Assembly: GCF_003096675.1 (NCBI RefSeq)
Contig: NZ_QEKW01000001.1
Coordinates: forward strand, 248,001-312,000
DNA from: Actinomycetospora cinnamomea
Lineage (GTDB): Bacteria > Actinomycetota > Actinomycetes > Mycobacteriales > Pseudonocardiaceae
Direction of reading: 5' to 3'
DNA: 64,000 nt
The notes under the pieces were generated by a model. The model did not search any database. It was not told the origin of the DNA and saw only the letters and a list, made by a program, of their open reading frames with translations. Both the position numbers and the translations under genes were made by a program. Below, piece after piece: positions 29,227 through 40,811 of this stretch (positions are counted from its first letter, which is position 1; every line of letters begins with the position of its first letter).

Positions 29227-30537
29227 GTGGCCCAGGATCTCCCCGTGGCCTCCACGATCCCCGACATGATCGCCGCCGCGCGGCGTCCACCCGAGGCCGT
29301 CCTTGAGCACATCGGGCCGGACAGCAGGATCGTCGTCGGGGCGGCGAACGGGGAGCCGGCGACCCTGATCGACACCATCGAGGCCGCCGGCGACCGGTCC
29401 TCCGACGTCGAGCTGCACCAGATGCTCGCCCCGCGGCCCCGGCCGTCGATCGACGGCGGGGTGCCGGGCGTCCGGCACGTGTCGTGGTTCCTGTCCCCGT
29501 TCACCCGCGACGCGTTCCACGCCGGGCACTGCGACCTGGTGCCCAACACGTTCAGCGACGTGCCCCGGCTGTTGCGGCGCTCCGTCCGGCCCGACCTGGC
29601 CGTCGTCTCGGTGGCGCCCCCGGACGAGCACGGCTACTTCTCCCTCGGGACCAACGCCGACTACTCGGCGGCGTTCATCGGCGAGCTGCCGTTCTTCGTC
29701 GAGGTCAACGGGCGGATGCCGCGGACCTTCGGCGCCAACCAGCTCCACGTCGGCGACATCGTCGGGTGGTGCCCGGCGGACCGCCCGCTCGTTCCCCTGC
29801 CCCGGGCGGAGGTCACCGAGCGCGACCGAGCCATCGCGGCCCTGGTCGCCGAGCGCATCCCGCACGGGGCCACCCTGCAGGTGGGGATCGGCGCGGTGCC
29901 CGACATGGTGCTGGCCAACCTGCGTGACCACCGGGAGCTGGGGGCGCACACCGAGCTGCTGGTCAGCGGCTTCGCCGATCTTGTCGAGCAGGGGGTGCTC
30001 ACGGGCACCCGGAAGGCGACGCACCGCGGCAAGATCGTCACGACCGCCGCGCACGGCGACGAGGCCCTCTTCGCGTTCGTGGGCGACAACCCCGGCGTCG
30101 AGTTCCACCCGGTGGACTACACGAACGACCCGTGGGTGATCGCGCGCGAGCCGATGCTGCGCGCCGTCAACGCGACCCTCGAGGTGGACTTCCTCGGCCA
30201 GTGCGCCTCGGAGTCGCTGGGCAGCCAGTACCTGTCCTCGTCCGGCGGCCAGCCCGACTTCGCCCGCGGCGCGGTGATGTCCGAGCACGGGGCGGCGTTC
30301 ATCGTCCTGCACTCGGCCACCCACGACGACACGGTCTCCCGGATCGTCCCACAGCTGCAGCCCGGCGCCGCGGTGACGACCTTCAAGAACATCGTCGACA
30401 ACGTCGTCACCGAGTACGGCGTCGCCGAGCTGCGCGGCGCGACGATCGCGGAGCGCACCCGCCGCCTCATCGCGATCGCGCACCCGCACTTCCGCGACGA
30501 GCTCACCGCGCAGGCCCGCACCCTGGGGTACCTGTGA
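29227..30537 (+). CDS. Acetyl-CoA hydrolase/CoA-transferase family protein
   Basis: About 436 aa. The start is uncertain (GTG 29206, GTG 29227 or ATG 29266); 29227 has AGGGG upstream. Family blocks: IVVGAANGEPATLI, SVAPPDEHGYFSLGTNADY, QVGIGAVPDMVLANL, VDFLGQCASESLGSQY and the C-terminal VTTFKNIVDNVVTEYGVAELRG. The catalytic Glu of CoA-transferases would lie in the FHPVDYTND / PMLRAVNATLEVDFLGQ half. It moves CoA between short acyl groups or hydrolyses acyl-CoA; the substrate is unknown. Its stop overlaps the next gene. Confidence 0.85.
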   Translation: MAQDLPVASTIPDMIAAARRPPEAVLEHIGPDSRIVVGAANGEPATLIDTIEAAGDRSSDVELHQMLAPRPRPSIDGGVPGVRHVSWFLSPFTRDAFHAGHCDLVPNTFSDVPRLLRRSVRPDLAVVSVAPPDEHGYFSLGTNADYSAAFIGELPFFVEVNGRMPRTFGANQLHVGDIVGWCPADRPLVPLPRAEVTERDRAIAALVAERIPHGATLQVGIGAVPDMVLANLRDHRELGAHTELLVSGFADLVEQGVLTGTRKATHRGKIVTTAAHGDEALFAFVGDNPGVEFHPVDYTNDPWVIAREPMLRAVNATLEVDFLGQCASESLGSQYLSSSGGQPDFARGAVMSEHGAAFIVLHSATHDDTVSRIVPQLQPGAAVTTFKNIVDNVVTEYGVAELRGATIAERTRRLIAIAHPHFRDELTAQARTLGYL

Positions 30538-31817
30538 GCCCGATCGACCCGGACTGCGTGCCACTCTCCGACGAGGACCGCGCCATCCTCGACCTCGAGT
30601 GCGCCACCGTCGTCGGGCACGTCCTGCACACCGTCCTGCTCCACGGACCCCCGCTGACGGCCGCCGCGCTGCGTGAGCGGATCGCGGCGCGCCTGTCCGC
30701 CGCGCCCGAGCTGCGGTACCGCCTGGCCGGCACCGCGGACGAGCCCGTGTGGATCGCGGACGCCGCGCTCGACCTCGCCCGTCACGTCACCGACGCGCCC
30801 GACGGGCCCTACGACGACCGCGGCCTGCGGGCCCTCGTCGCCGACCGGTTCGTCCGGCACCTCGACCGAGCGCGGCCGCTGTGGGCCATCGACGTGGCGC
30901 CCCTGGTCGGCGGCGGCACCGCGCTGCTCTGGCGGGTGCACCACGCGCTCGCCGACGGCGCCACCAACACGCGGCTGGCGCGCACCGTGCTCTACGACGA
31001 GGGCCCCGCCGACGGCACCGGCCGTCCCGCGACCGGTCCCGCCGTCTCCCCGCCGGCCACCGTCCACGCCGACCACCAGCGCCGCCGCGAGCACCTCATG
31101 GGCGTGCTCCGCCGGGAGTTCACGGTCGGGCCCGCCCGCTCCCCGTTCGACGGCGAGCTGTCCCTGCGGCGCGACGTCGCGTTCGTCGACACCGACCTGC
31201 CCGACCTGCACGCCGCGGCGCGGTCGGTCGGCGCGACGGTCAACGACGCGGTCCTCGCGGTGCTCGCCGGGTCCCTGCGCCGCTGGGTCGACCACCACGC
31301 CGGCCGGGTCACCGACCTGCGGGTGAGGGTCCCGGTGAGCCTGCCCCGCGACGACCCGTCGGCGGGCAACCGCGACTCCGCGTTCGACCTGCCGCTGCCC
31401 CTGCACCTGGCCGACCCGCTCGAGCGCCTGCGCGCCGTGCACGAGCTCACGAGCCGCCGCAAGGACGCCGGCGACGCGGCCCGGCTGGACACGCTGCTCC
31501 ACCACCTCGCCGACGTCTCCCCGCCGCTGCGGCACGTCGTCGACCGGCTCCGCGCGACCGCTCGGGCGTTCGCCGTCAGCGTCTCGAACGTGCCGGGTCC
31601 GCGGACGCCCGTGGCCGTGCTCGAGCGCCGGGTGCGCACGATGTGGCCGCTCGCCGAGATCGGGTTCCACCACGCCCTGCGGGTCACGGCCGGGTCGACC
31701 GCGGACGTGCTGTCGTTCGGGCTGTGCGTCGACCCGGGCCTCGTCCCCGGCGTCGACGTGCTCGCCGACGGCCTGCGCACGGAGGCCGAGCTGCTGGTGT
31801 GCGCTGCGCGTACGTGA
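30534..31817 (+). CDS. Wax ester synthase/diacylglycerol acyltransferase family protein
   Basis: 427 aa; GTG start overlaps the upstream stop (GTGA). The catalytic motif HHALADG (HHxxxDG) is near residue 137. Further WS/DGAT blocks: GATVNDAVLAVLAGSLRRW, VRVPVSLP and SVSNVPGPRTPVAV. These enzymes join acyl-CoA to diacylglycerol or long-chain alcohol to make storage lipid. Translational coupling to a CoA-transferase suggests that gene helps supply or balance acyl-CoA. No transmembrane helix. Confidence 0.88.
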   Translation: MSPIDPDCVPLSDEDRAILDLECATVVGHVLHTVLLHGPPLTAAALRERIAARLSAAPELRYRLAGTADEPVWIADAALDLARHVTDAPDGPYDDRGLRALVADRFVRHLDRARPLWAIDVAPLVGGGTALLWRVHHALADGATNTRLARTVLYDEGPADGTGRPATGPAVSPPATVHADHQRRREHLMGVLRREFTVGPARSPFDGELSLRRDVAFVDTDLPDLHAAARSVGATVNDAVLAVLAGSLRRWVDHHAGRVTDLRVRVPVSLPRDDPSAGNRDSAFDLPLPLHLADPLERLRAVHELTSRRKDAGDAARLDTLLHHLADVSPPLRHVVDRLRATARAFAVSVSNVPGPRTPVAVLERRVRTMWPLAEIGFHHALRVTAGSTADVLSFGLCVDPGLVPGVDVLADGLRTEAELLVCAART

Positions 31818-31855
31818 GCAGAACGACGTACTGGGGCACCTCTTTCTGCTCACGT
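31812..31855. terminator. Bidirectional palindrome containing both stop codons
   Basis: Arm ACGTGAGCAGAA (31812-31823) and exact complement (31844-31855), 20-base loop. The TGA of the WS/DGAT gene (31815-31817) lies in the left arm and the stop of the MetF-like gene (31850-31852, minus strand) at the mirror position of the right arm. Probably terminates both transcripts. Confidence 0.6.
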
Positions 31856-32626
31856 GCCGACGGCACCCGCGAGACGCTGCGCGACCTCGCGGTAGCGGCT
31901 GACGGCCACGACGTGGACCCCGTCGACGCCGGCGTCGCGCAGGGCCAGCGCGTGCTCGCACGCCGCGTCGACGCCGGCGGTGCCGTCCTCGGCGAGCGCG
32001 TCGGTGAGCCCCGCGGGCAGCTCGAGGTCCATCCCCTCGGCGACGCGGCGGGCCATCCGCGGTCCCGTCGGCACGAGCACGCCGGCACGGACGGGCACGC
32101 CGAGGTCGGGGTGCCGGGCACGCCACTCCTCCACGGCGGGCACTGAGAACGTCGGCGCGAGCCAGACGACGTCGGCGTCGCGCTTCCACCGTGGGAGGTC
32201 GCGGCCCGGGGCGGCGACGACCCCGACCCGCAGCGCGGTGCCGTGCTCCTCGGCCAGCGCGCGGGCCTCGCGGAGCATCGCGCCGACGGTCAGCGGGCCG
32301 TCCTCCGCCTCGTCCTCGGGACGGTCGCCGCGCAACAGCAGCACCTCGTGCACCCCGAGGGCGAGCAACCCGAGCAGGTCGCGGTGCAGGCCGAGGGTGT
32401 TGCGGTCGCGCGCGTTGAGCACCGCCACCACCTCGTGGCCGCGGCCGCGGACCTCCGCGGCGACGACCAGGCCGGCGACCGCCGCACGCGCGGTGGCGTT
32501 GTCCGGCACGAGGAAGCGGGCGGCCACCGGCGCGAGCGCGTCCAGCTGGCGACCGATCGGCGCGAGGTCCGGGCGGTGCGGGACGTCGAGCTCGGCCGTG
32601 ATGTCGAAGGGGACGTCGAGCGTCAC
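31850..32626 (-). CDS. Methylenetetrahydrofolate reductase-like (MetF superfamily) protein
   Basis: 258 aa; the GTG at 32626 overlaps the carbonic anhydrase stop. The TIM-barrel pattern of MetF is visible: FDITAELDVPHRPD (N-terminal FE-type strand), FLVPDNATARAAV, VVAVLNARDRNTLGLHRDLLGLLALGVHEVLLLRGDRP (the folate/FAD segment), and RVGVVAAPGRDLP. It is shorter than E. coli MetF (296 aa) and quite divergent, like the unusual actinobacterial homologues. The likely reaction is reduction of 5,10-methylene-THF; cofactor preference is unknown. Confidence 0.7.
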   Translation of the reverse strand: MTLDVPFDITAELDVPHRPDLAPIGRQLDALAPVAARFLVPDNATARAAVAGLVVAAEVRGRGHEVVAVLNARDRNTLGLHRDLLGLLALGVHEVLLLRGDRPEDEAEDGPLTVGAMLREARALAEEHGTALRVGVVAAPGRDLPRWKRDADVVWLAPTFSVPAVEEWRARHPDLGVPVRAGVLVPTGPRMARRVAEGMDLELPAGLTDALAEDGTAGVDAACEHALALRDAGVDGVHVVAVSRYREVAQRLAGAVGT

Positions 32627-33114
32627 GAGACCTCGGTGAGCGTGCCGCTGTCGACGTCGTAGACGAATCCCCGCACGGCGTCGGTGTGCAGCAGGAACGG
32701 ACTCTCGCGCACCGCGGCCAGCGAGTCGCGGACGTCCTGCTCGGTGTCGGTGAACGTGCCCGGCGTCCAGGCCGGACGCTGCCCCGTGTCGGACTCGAGC
32801 TCCGCGACGAACTCGTCGTCGGTGAAGGTCGCCATGCCGCACTTCGTGTGGTGGACGAGGACGACCTCGCGGGTCTGCAGCTTGCGCTGGCTGACGGTGA
32901 GCGAACGCAGGACGTCGTCGGTGACGACGCCGCCGGCGTTGCGGATGACGTGGGCCTCGCCGTCGCCCAGGCCCAGCACGCGGTACACGTCGAGGCGCGC
33001 GTCCATGCAGGCCACGACGGCGACCCCGCGCGACGGCGGGCCGGGCAGGCCCGGCTTGTCGAAGCCCTGCGCGTAGATCTGGTTGGCCGCCAGCATGTCG
33101 TCGGTCGCGGTCAT
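32623..33114 (-). CDS. Beta-carbonic anhydrase
   Basis: 163 aa; ATG 33114. Zinc site: C36 in CMDARLD (CxDxR) and HHTKCGM (HxxC). The length and VIRNAGGVVTDDVLRSL block match the short M. tuberculosis Rv1284-type enzymes. It interconverts CO2 and bicarbonate in the cytoplasm. GTGA overlap with the MetF-like gene makes the two translationally coupled. Confidence 0.92.
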   Translation of the reverse strand: MTATDDMLAANQIYAQGFDKPGLPGPPSRGVAVVACMDARLDVYRVLGLGDGEAHVIRNAGGVVTDDVLRSLTVSQRKLQTREVVLVHHTKCGMATFTDDEFVAELESDTGQRPAWTPGTFTDTEQDVRDSLAAVRESPFLLHTDAVRGFVYDVDSGTLTEVS

Positions 33115-33228
33115 GTCCCCTCCGTCGTGTCGCGGCTGGGCGGTCGCCCGGGCTGCCATCCTGGCGGGCCGGCCCCCGCGGTGCACCGTGTGGTGATCGC
33201 GCCCACCGCGGGTGCCTAGGGTGCGGGC

Positions 33229-33822
33229 ATGGCGCTCGCCTCGGTCCGCCCCGCCACCTCCGACGACGCGGCGGCGGTGGCACGCGTGCAGCGCGCGGTG
33301 TGGACGTCGGCCTACGCGGACCTGCTGCCGCCCGGCGCGGTGGAGGGGTTCGACGAGGACGCCGTCGCCCGGGGCTGGGCGGGACCGATCGCGGCGGGCG
33401 CGGTGTGGGTGGCCACCGAGGGGGACGCGCTGGTCGGCTTCTGCGCCGCCGCGCCCGCCTCGCCGGAGGACCTCGCCGACGCCGCGGGCGCGGTGCCCGA
33501 GGACGTCGGGGTGGTGGCGACGATCGCCGCGCTGCTCGTGGAGCCGCGGTGGGGGCGACGGGGCCACGGCGGGCGGCTCGTGGTCGAGACGGCGGCGGCG
33601 CTGCGGGCGGCGGGGGCGGTCCGGGGTGTGGCGTGGGTGCCCGAGCGCGACACCGCGTCACGCCGCTTCTGGGAACGCGCCGGGTGGGACCCCGACGGCA
33701 CCGTGCGCACGCTCGACGCCGGCGGGCGGCCGCTGCGCGAGATCCGGGTGGCCGGGGCGCTGGACATGGAGTTCCGCCCCGAGCCGTCGCCCGGCGACCT
33801 GGACCTGCCGCTGCTGCCCTGA
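33229..33822 (+). CDS. GNAT-family N-acetyltransferase
   Basis: 197 aa. RPATSDDAAAVARVQRAVW is a typical GNAT opening. LLVEPRWGRRGHGGRLV supplies the acetyl-CoA pyrophosphate-binding loop (Q/R-x-x-G-x-G/A form), and RFWERAGWDPDG the C-terminal helix-strand. The acceptor substrate is unknown. Divergent from the carbonic anhydrase gene and followed by a triple hairpin. Confidence 0.85.
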   Translation: MALASVRPATSDDAAAVARVQRAVWTSAYADLLPPGAVEGFDEDAVARGWAGPIAAGAVWVATEGDALVGFCAAAPASPEDLADAAGAVPEDVGVVATIAALLVEPRWGRRGHGGRLVVETAAALRAAGAVRGVAWVPERDTASRRFWERAGWDPDGTVRTLDAGGRPLREIRVAGALDMEFRPEPSPGDLDLPLLP

Positions 33823-33881
33823 ACCGTGCTCGAGGCGGGGACGAGCGTGAGCCCGGCGTGTCGTGTCGCGAGGATGTGGCG

Positions 33882-33950
33882 TTCCTGGCGTTGAACGCCA
33901 GGAAAGCCGCATTGCTGGCACACCCGTGTGCCACCTCCGTTGGCGGAGGT
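33882..33950. terminator. Three consecutive hairpins between GNAT gene and dapB
   Basis: TTCCTGGCGTT-G-AACGCCAGGAA (33882-33904); TGGCACAC-CC-GTGTGCCA (33916-33933); ACCTCCG-TTGG-CGGAGGT (33933-33950). All perfect. They lie between convergent genes; the last is nine bases from the dapB stop. Confidence 0.6.
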
Positions 33951-33959
33951 CGGCTGGGG

Positions 33960-36096
<2,137 letters not shown>

Positions 36097-36100
<4 letters not shown>

Positions 36101-38505
36101 CCCTGCGACGCGCCCCCGATGGCGCCGGTGACGGCGCCGGTGGTGGCGGCCGGCCCGGTCGGGGCAGCCGGGGTGGACTGGGCCCCGTCGGCCGGGGCGT
36201 CGGAGCCGTCGCCGGCGGAGTCGGAGGGGGCCGAGGGGCCCGAGGGGCCCGAGGGGGCCGAGGAACCCGCCGAGCCGTTGCCGGCGGCGGCGTCCTCCTC
36301 CTTGACCGGAATCAGGCTGATCTTCCCGCGGTTGTCGATGTCGGTGATCTCGACGCGCAGCTTGTCGCCGACGTTGACGACGTCCTCGACCTTGCCGATG
36401 CGCTTGCCGCCGCCGAGCTTCGAGATGTGCACGAGCCCGTCGCGGCCCGGCAGCAGGGAGACGAAGGCGCCGAACGCGGCGGTCTTGACCACCGTACCCA
36501 GGAACCGCTCCCCGATCTTCGGCAGCTGCGGGTTGGCGATCGCGTTGATCTTGTCGATCGCGGCCTGGGCGCTCGGGCCGTCGGCCGCACCGACGTAGAT
36601 CGTGCCGTCGTCCTCGATCGAGATGTCGGCGCCGGTCTCCTCGGTGATCGAGTTGATCATCTTGCCCTTCGGGCCGATGACCTCGCCGATCTTGTCGACC
36701 GGCACCTTCACCGTGGTGATGCGCGGCGCGAACTCGCTCATCTCGTCCGGGGTGTCGATGGCCTCGGCCATGACGTCGAGGATCGCCAGGCGGGCGCCGC
36801 GGGCCTGCGTGAGCGCCTTGCCCAGCACCTCGGACGGGATGCCGTCCAGCTTGGTGTCGAGCTGCAGCGCCGTCACGAAGTCCTTGGTGCCGGCGACCTT
36901 GAAGTCCATGTCGCCGAACGCGTCCTCGGCGCCGAGGATGTCGGTCAGCGCGACGAACCGCTGCTCGCCGTCGACCTCGCCGGACACGAGGCCCATGGCG
37001 ATTCCCGCGACCGGCGCCTTCAGCGGCACACCGGCGTTGAGCAGCGACATCGTCGAGGCGCAGACCGACCCCATCGAGGTCGAGCCGTTGGAGCCCAGCG
37101 CCTCGGACACCTGCCGGATCGCGTAGGGGAACTCCTCGCGGGTCGGCAGCACCGGCACCAGCGCCCGCTCGGCGAGCGCGCCGTGGCCGATCTCGCGGCG
37201 CTTCGGCGAGCCCACGCGGCCCGTCTCGCCGGTGGAGAACGGCGGGAAGTTGTAGTGGTGCATGTAGCGCTTGGTCGACGTCGGCGTCAGCGAGTCGATC
37301 GACTGCTCCATGCGCAGCATGTTCAGGGTGGTGACGCCCAGGATCTGGGTCTCGCCGCGCTCGAACAGCGCCGAGCCGTGCGCCCGCGGGACGACCTCGA
37401 CCTCGGCGGCCAGCGGCCGGATGTCGGTGGTGCCGCGGCCGTCGATGCGGAAGCCGTCACGCAGGATGCGCCGGCGGATCGCCTTCTTGGTCAGCGCGCG
37501 GAACGCCTCGCCGATCTCCTTCTCGCGGCCCTCGAACTTCTCGGCCAGCTCGGAGACCAGGCGGTCCTTGATGGCGTCCTGCGCGTCCTCGCGCTCGTGC
37601 TTGCCGGAGATCGAGAGGGCGCGGTCCAGCTCGTCTCCCACGGCCGACTCGACGGCGGCGTAGACGTCGTCCTGGTAGGCCGGGAAGGTCGGGTAGTCCT
37701 TGGTGACCGTCCCGACCGCCGTGTACAGCTCCTTCTGCGCGTCGCAGAGGGCGCGGATGAACGGCTTGGCCGCCTCCATCCCCGCGGCGACGACGTCCTC
37801 GGTGGGCGCCTGCGCGCCGTCACCGATGAGCTCGACGGCCCGGTCGGTGGCCTCGGCCTCGACCATCGCGATCGCGACGTCGCTGCCGTCGGAGGTCACC
37901 GAGCCCGCGATCACCATGTCGAACACGGCGCCCTCGAGCTGGTCCCAGGTGGGGAACGCGACCCACTGGGCGTCGCCGGTGGACTGCGGGATCAGCGCGA
38001 CGCGGGTGGCGCCGATGGGGCCGTCGAAGGGCAGGCCCGAGATCTGGGTGGACGCGGACGCGGCGTTGATCGCCAGGACGTCGTAGGGGTCCTTCGGGTC
38101 CAGGCTCTGGATGGTGACGACGACCTGGACCTCGTTGCGCAGGCCCGAGGTGAACGTCGGGCGCAGCGGGCGGTCGATGAGACGCGCGCAGAGGATCGCG
38201 TCGGTGGACGGCCGGCCCTCGCGGCGGAAGAACGAGCCGGGGATGCGGCCCGCGGCGTACATGCGCTCCTCGACGTCCACCGTCAGCGGGAAGAAGTCGA
38301 AGTTGTCCTTCGGCCGCTTCGAGGCAGTGGTGGCGGACAGGAGCATGGTGTCGTCGTCGAGGTAGGCGACGACGGCGCCGGCCGCCTGGCGGGCCAGCCG
38401 GCCCGTCTCGAAGCGGACGGTGCGGGTGCCGAAGGCACCGTTGTCCAGGACCGCGGTGGTCTCGTGGACGGCCCCCTCGTTGGATGTGGCAGCGTTCTCG
38501 GTCAT
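36097..38505 (-). CDS. pnp: Polyribonucleotide nucleotidyltransferase (PNPase)
   Basis: 802 aa; ATG 38505 with GGGAGGAACC upstream. Two RNase PH domains, then KH ([25 protein letters not shown]) and S1 ([31 protein letters not shown]), and a disordered Ser/Pro/Ala-rich tail of about 65 residues. Degrades RNA 3'-5' using phosphate; a core partner of RNase J in decay. Downstream of rpsO as in most bacteria, with a strong hairpin between. Confidence 0.97.
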
Positions 38506-38723
38506 GGGTGGGTTCCTCCCTCAGGAGCCCCACCGGATCCCGTCCACGGCTCCCCCCAGCGACGCGGCGGACGACGAGCGGTCTTCGATCGAAGCCCACG
38601 GCAGTCCAGATCTCTCTGGGGTCGTCCGGGGGCCACTACCGAGGACCGGCCGACGCGCGGGCGCCCCGGGTTCGCGGGCGGTGACGGCGGGGCGGGGTGA
38701 TGGTGGCTGCGGTGCGCACGCCG

Positions 38724-38757
38724 CCGCGCCGACCGGCGACTCGGCCGGTCGGCGCGG
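38724..38757 (-). terminator. Hairpin between rpsO and pnp
   Basis: Perfect 14-bp arms CCGCGCCGACCGGC / GCCGGTCGGCGCGG (38724-38737, 38744-38757) with a 6-base loop, 37 bases after the rpsO stop. In other bacteria the rpsO-pnp gap carries a leaky terminator and RNase site; this would be its counterpart. The rest of the 289-base gap (38506-38794) shows no gene. Confidence 0.65.
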
Positions 38758-38794
38758 GGCGGGCGCGGGGTTCAGTGCGACTCCGTCGGCAGGG

Positions 38795-39064
38795 TCAGCG
38801 CCGCAGCCCCAGCCGCTCGATGAGCGAGCGGTAGCGGGCCACGTCGACGGAGGCGACGTACTTCAGCAGGCGCCGGCGGCGACCGACCAGCAGGAGCAGG
38901 CCGCGGCGCGAGTGGTGGTCGTGCTTGTGCATCTTGAGGTGCTCGGTGAGCCGCACGATGCGCTGCGTCAGCAGCGCGACCTGCGCCTCGGGCGACCCGG
39001 TGTCGGTCTCGTGGACCCCGTACTCGGCGAGGGTCGCCTTCTTCTGCTCGGTGGTCAGTGCCAC
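38795..39064 (-). CDS. rpsO: 30S ribosomal protein S15
   Basis: 89 aa from the GTG at 39064. It shows the S15 signature [25 protein letters not shown] and the usual start [35 protein letters not shown]. Binds 16S rRNA early in 30S assembly. Confidence 0.98.
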   Translation of the reverse strand: MALTTEQKKATLAEYGVHETDTGSPEAQVALLTQRIVRLTEHLKMHKHDHHSRRGLLLLVGRRRRLLKYVASVDVARYRSLIERLGLRR

Positions 39065-39237
39065 GGGGGTGGTGCTCCTGTCTGTCTCATCGGTGCCGTG
39101 TCGACCGGCGGCGCTGGACGGGTCGCCCGTCACGGGCGTCGCACGTTCGCGGGGATCGAGATCACCCGCCGCCCGGCCGCCACGGACCGCAGCCAGGCAC
39201 GTTCCCCCCGAGTGTACCGAGGCGTCGTCTGCCCCGA

Positions 39238-39681
39238 TCAGCGGCCCGCGGCCCGACGCAGGAGGCTCGCCAGCGAGGGGAAGCCGCCGTCGAGCGTGTC
39301 CGCGGCCCGCGCCAGCTCGTCCGGGCCGGCGACGGTGCGCAGGAGGTCGTAGGAGCGGTCGTGGGACGTGCCGGGCGCGCGCGGCTCGGCGGCGCGCACC
39401 TCGGCGAGCAGGGCGGCGACGGTCGTCGGGTCCCGCGCCTCCCCCGCCGCGACCCGCTGTTCGAGCAGCACGAGGCGCCCGAGCACCGCCGGCGTGCCGA
39501 TCTTCGCGCGCCGCCCGCTCATGAGCTGCGAGAGCATCGGCGGGCTGAGGCCGAGCGCGTCGGCCAGCACCGTCTGGGAGATCCCGAGGGCTCGCAGCAG
39601 GCGGCGCAGCCGGTCGCCGAGTGGCTCGCCGTAGAACCGGCGCTGCAGCTCCCGGTTCCGGCGCACCGCGTCGGCCTCCAC
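39238..39681 (-). CDS. XRE-like helix-turn-helix DNA-binding protein
   Basis: 147 aa from the GTG at 39681 (an ATG at 39765 would add a Pro-rich start). Residues about 18-55 form a lambda-repressor-type [42 protein letters not shown]. The C-terminal half is helical and charged with no known motif. No toxin or phage gene is adjacent. It lies between rpsO and ribF as a single gene, perhaps a local regulator. Confidence 0.75.
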   Translation of the reverse strand: MEADAVRRNRELQRRFYGEPLGDRLRRLLRALGISQTVLADALGLSPPMLSQLMSGRRAKIGTPAVLGRLVLLEQRVAAGEARDPTTVAALLAEVRAAEPRAPGTSHDRSYDLLRTVAGPDELARAADTLDGGFPSLASLLRRAAGR

Positions 39682-39804
39682 GCACCCTCCCGGCGCCGTC
39701 GGGATCTCCCCGTCCGGCGGCGATGGTGGCACCCGCGCGTGCGGGGTGGGGCCGGTTCGGAGCAATGCGACCGGACGGCCGCGCGTGGTGCTCCCCGTGG
39801 CTGC

Positions 39805-40755
39805 TCAGAGGTCGAGGACCTCGCGGGTGCGCTCGACGTCGCGGTCCATCTGCTCGATCAGCTCGTCGACCGAGTCGAAGCGGTCCATGCCGCGCAGACG
39901 TTCGACGAAGTCCACCGCGACGCGGGCGCCGTAGAGGTCCTCGTCGGCATCCAGCACGAACGCCTCGACCGTACGCACGCGGCCCGAGAACGTCGGGTTG
40001 GTGCCCACGGAGACCGCCGCCGGACACGCCTGCCCGCGGTGGTGGAACCAGCAGGCGTACACCCCGTCGGCGGGGATGGCCGCGTGCTCGCCGCAGTCGA
40101 CGTTCGCGGTGGGATAGCCGAGCTCACGACCGCGCTGGTCCCCGCGGACGACGACACCCTCGAGGCGGTGGGGGCGGCCCAGGGCCTCGGCCGCGGCGCG
40201 GACGTCACCGGCGCTGATGCAGGCGCGCACATAGGTCGACGAGAACGTCACCGTCGAACCCGCCGTCGCGGCGCCGAAGGGCTCGGTGACGAGGTCGACG
40301 CCCTCGGCGGCGAAGCCGAACCGCTGGCCCAGGCGCTCGAGCTCCGCGACGTCGCCGGCGGCGCGGTGGCCGAACGTGAAGTTCCGGCCGACCACGACCA
40401 TCGCCGCGTGCAGGCGGTCCACCAGCAGCTCGTGGACGAACTCGTCGGGCGCCACCCGCGCGAGGTCGGTGGTGAACGGCAGCACCCAGAAGGCGTCGAT
40501 GCCGAGCTCGGCGACCAGCTCGGCCCGCCGCGTCAGCGAGGTCAGGCGCGCCGGGTGGGTGCCCGGCCGCAGCACGGACGCCGGGTGGGGGTCGAACGTG
40601 ATCAGCACCGTCGGCAGGCCGAGCTCGCGCCCGTACTCCACCGCCCGCCTGATCAGCTGCTGGTGGCCGCGGTGGACGCCGTCGAACACGCCGATCGTGA
40701 CGACGCACCGACCCCAGCCCGACGGCACCCCGTCGAGTCCCCGCCAGCGTTGCAC
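39805..40755 (-). CDS. ribF: Bifunctional riboflavin kinase/FAD synthetase
   Basis: 316 aa. N-terminal adenylyltransferase domain: [16 protein letters not shown] (nucleotide-binding GxFDGxHxGH) and [16 protein letters not shown] (the ISSTxIR-like motif). C-terminal kinase domain: [12 protein letters not shown], the PTAN magnesium/ATP motif. Converts riboflavin to FMN and FMN to FAD, which thyX, sdhA and other flavoproteins nearby need. Conserved next to truB. Confidence 0.97.
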   Translation of the reverse strand: MQRWRGLDGVPSGWGRCVVTIGVFDGVHRGHQQLIRRAVEYGRELGLPTVLITFDPHPASVLRPGTHPARLTSLTRRAELVAELGIDAFWVLPFTTDLARVAPDEFVHELLVDRLHAAMVVVGRNFTFGHRAAGDVAELERLGQRFGFAAEGVDLVTEPFGAATAGSTVTFSSTYVRACISAGDVRAAAEALGRPHRLEGVVVRGDQRGRELGYPTANVDCGEHAAIPADGVYACWFHHRGQACPAAVSVGTNPTFSGRVRTVEAFVLDADEDLYGARVAVDFVERLRGMDRFDSVDELIEQMDRDVERTREVLDL

Positions 40756-40811
40756 GCGGGGAGCCTACGGGCGGTGGCCGCGCGCCCGCCGATCGGTCAT
40801 ACGGGCGTCGG

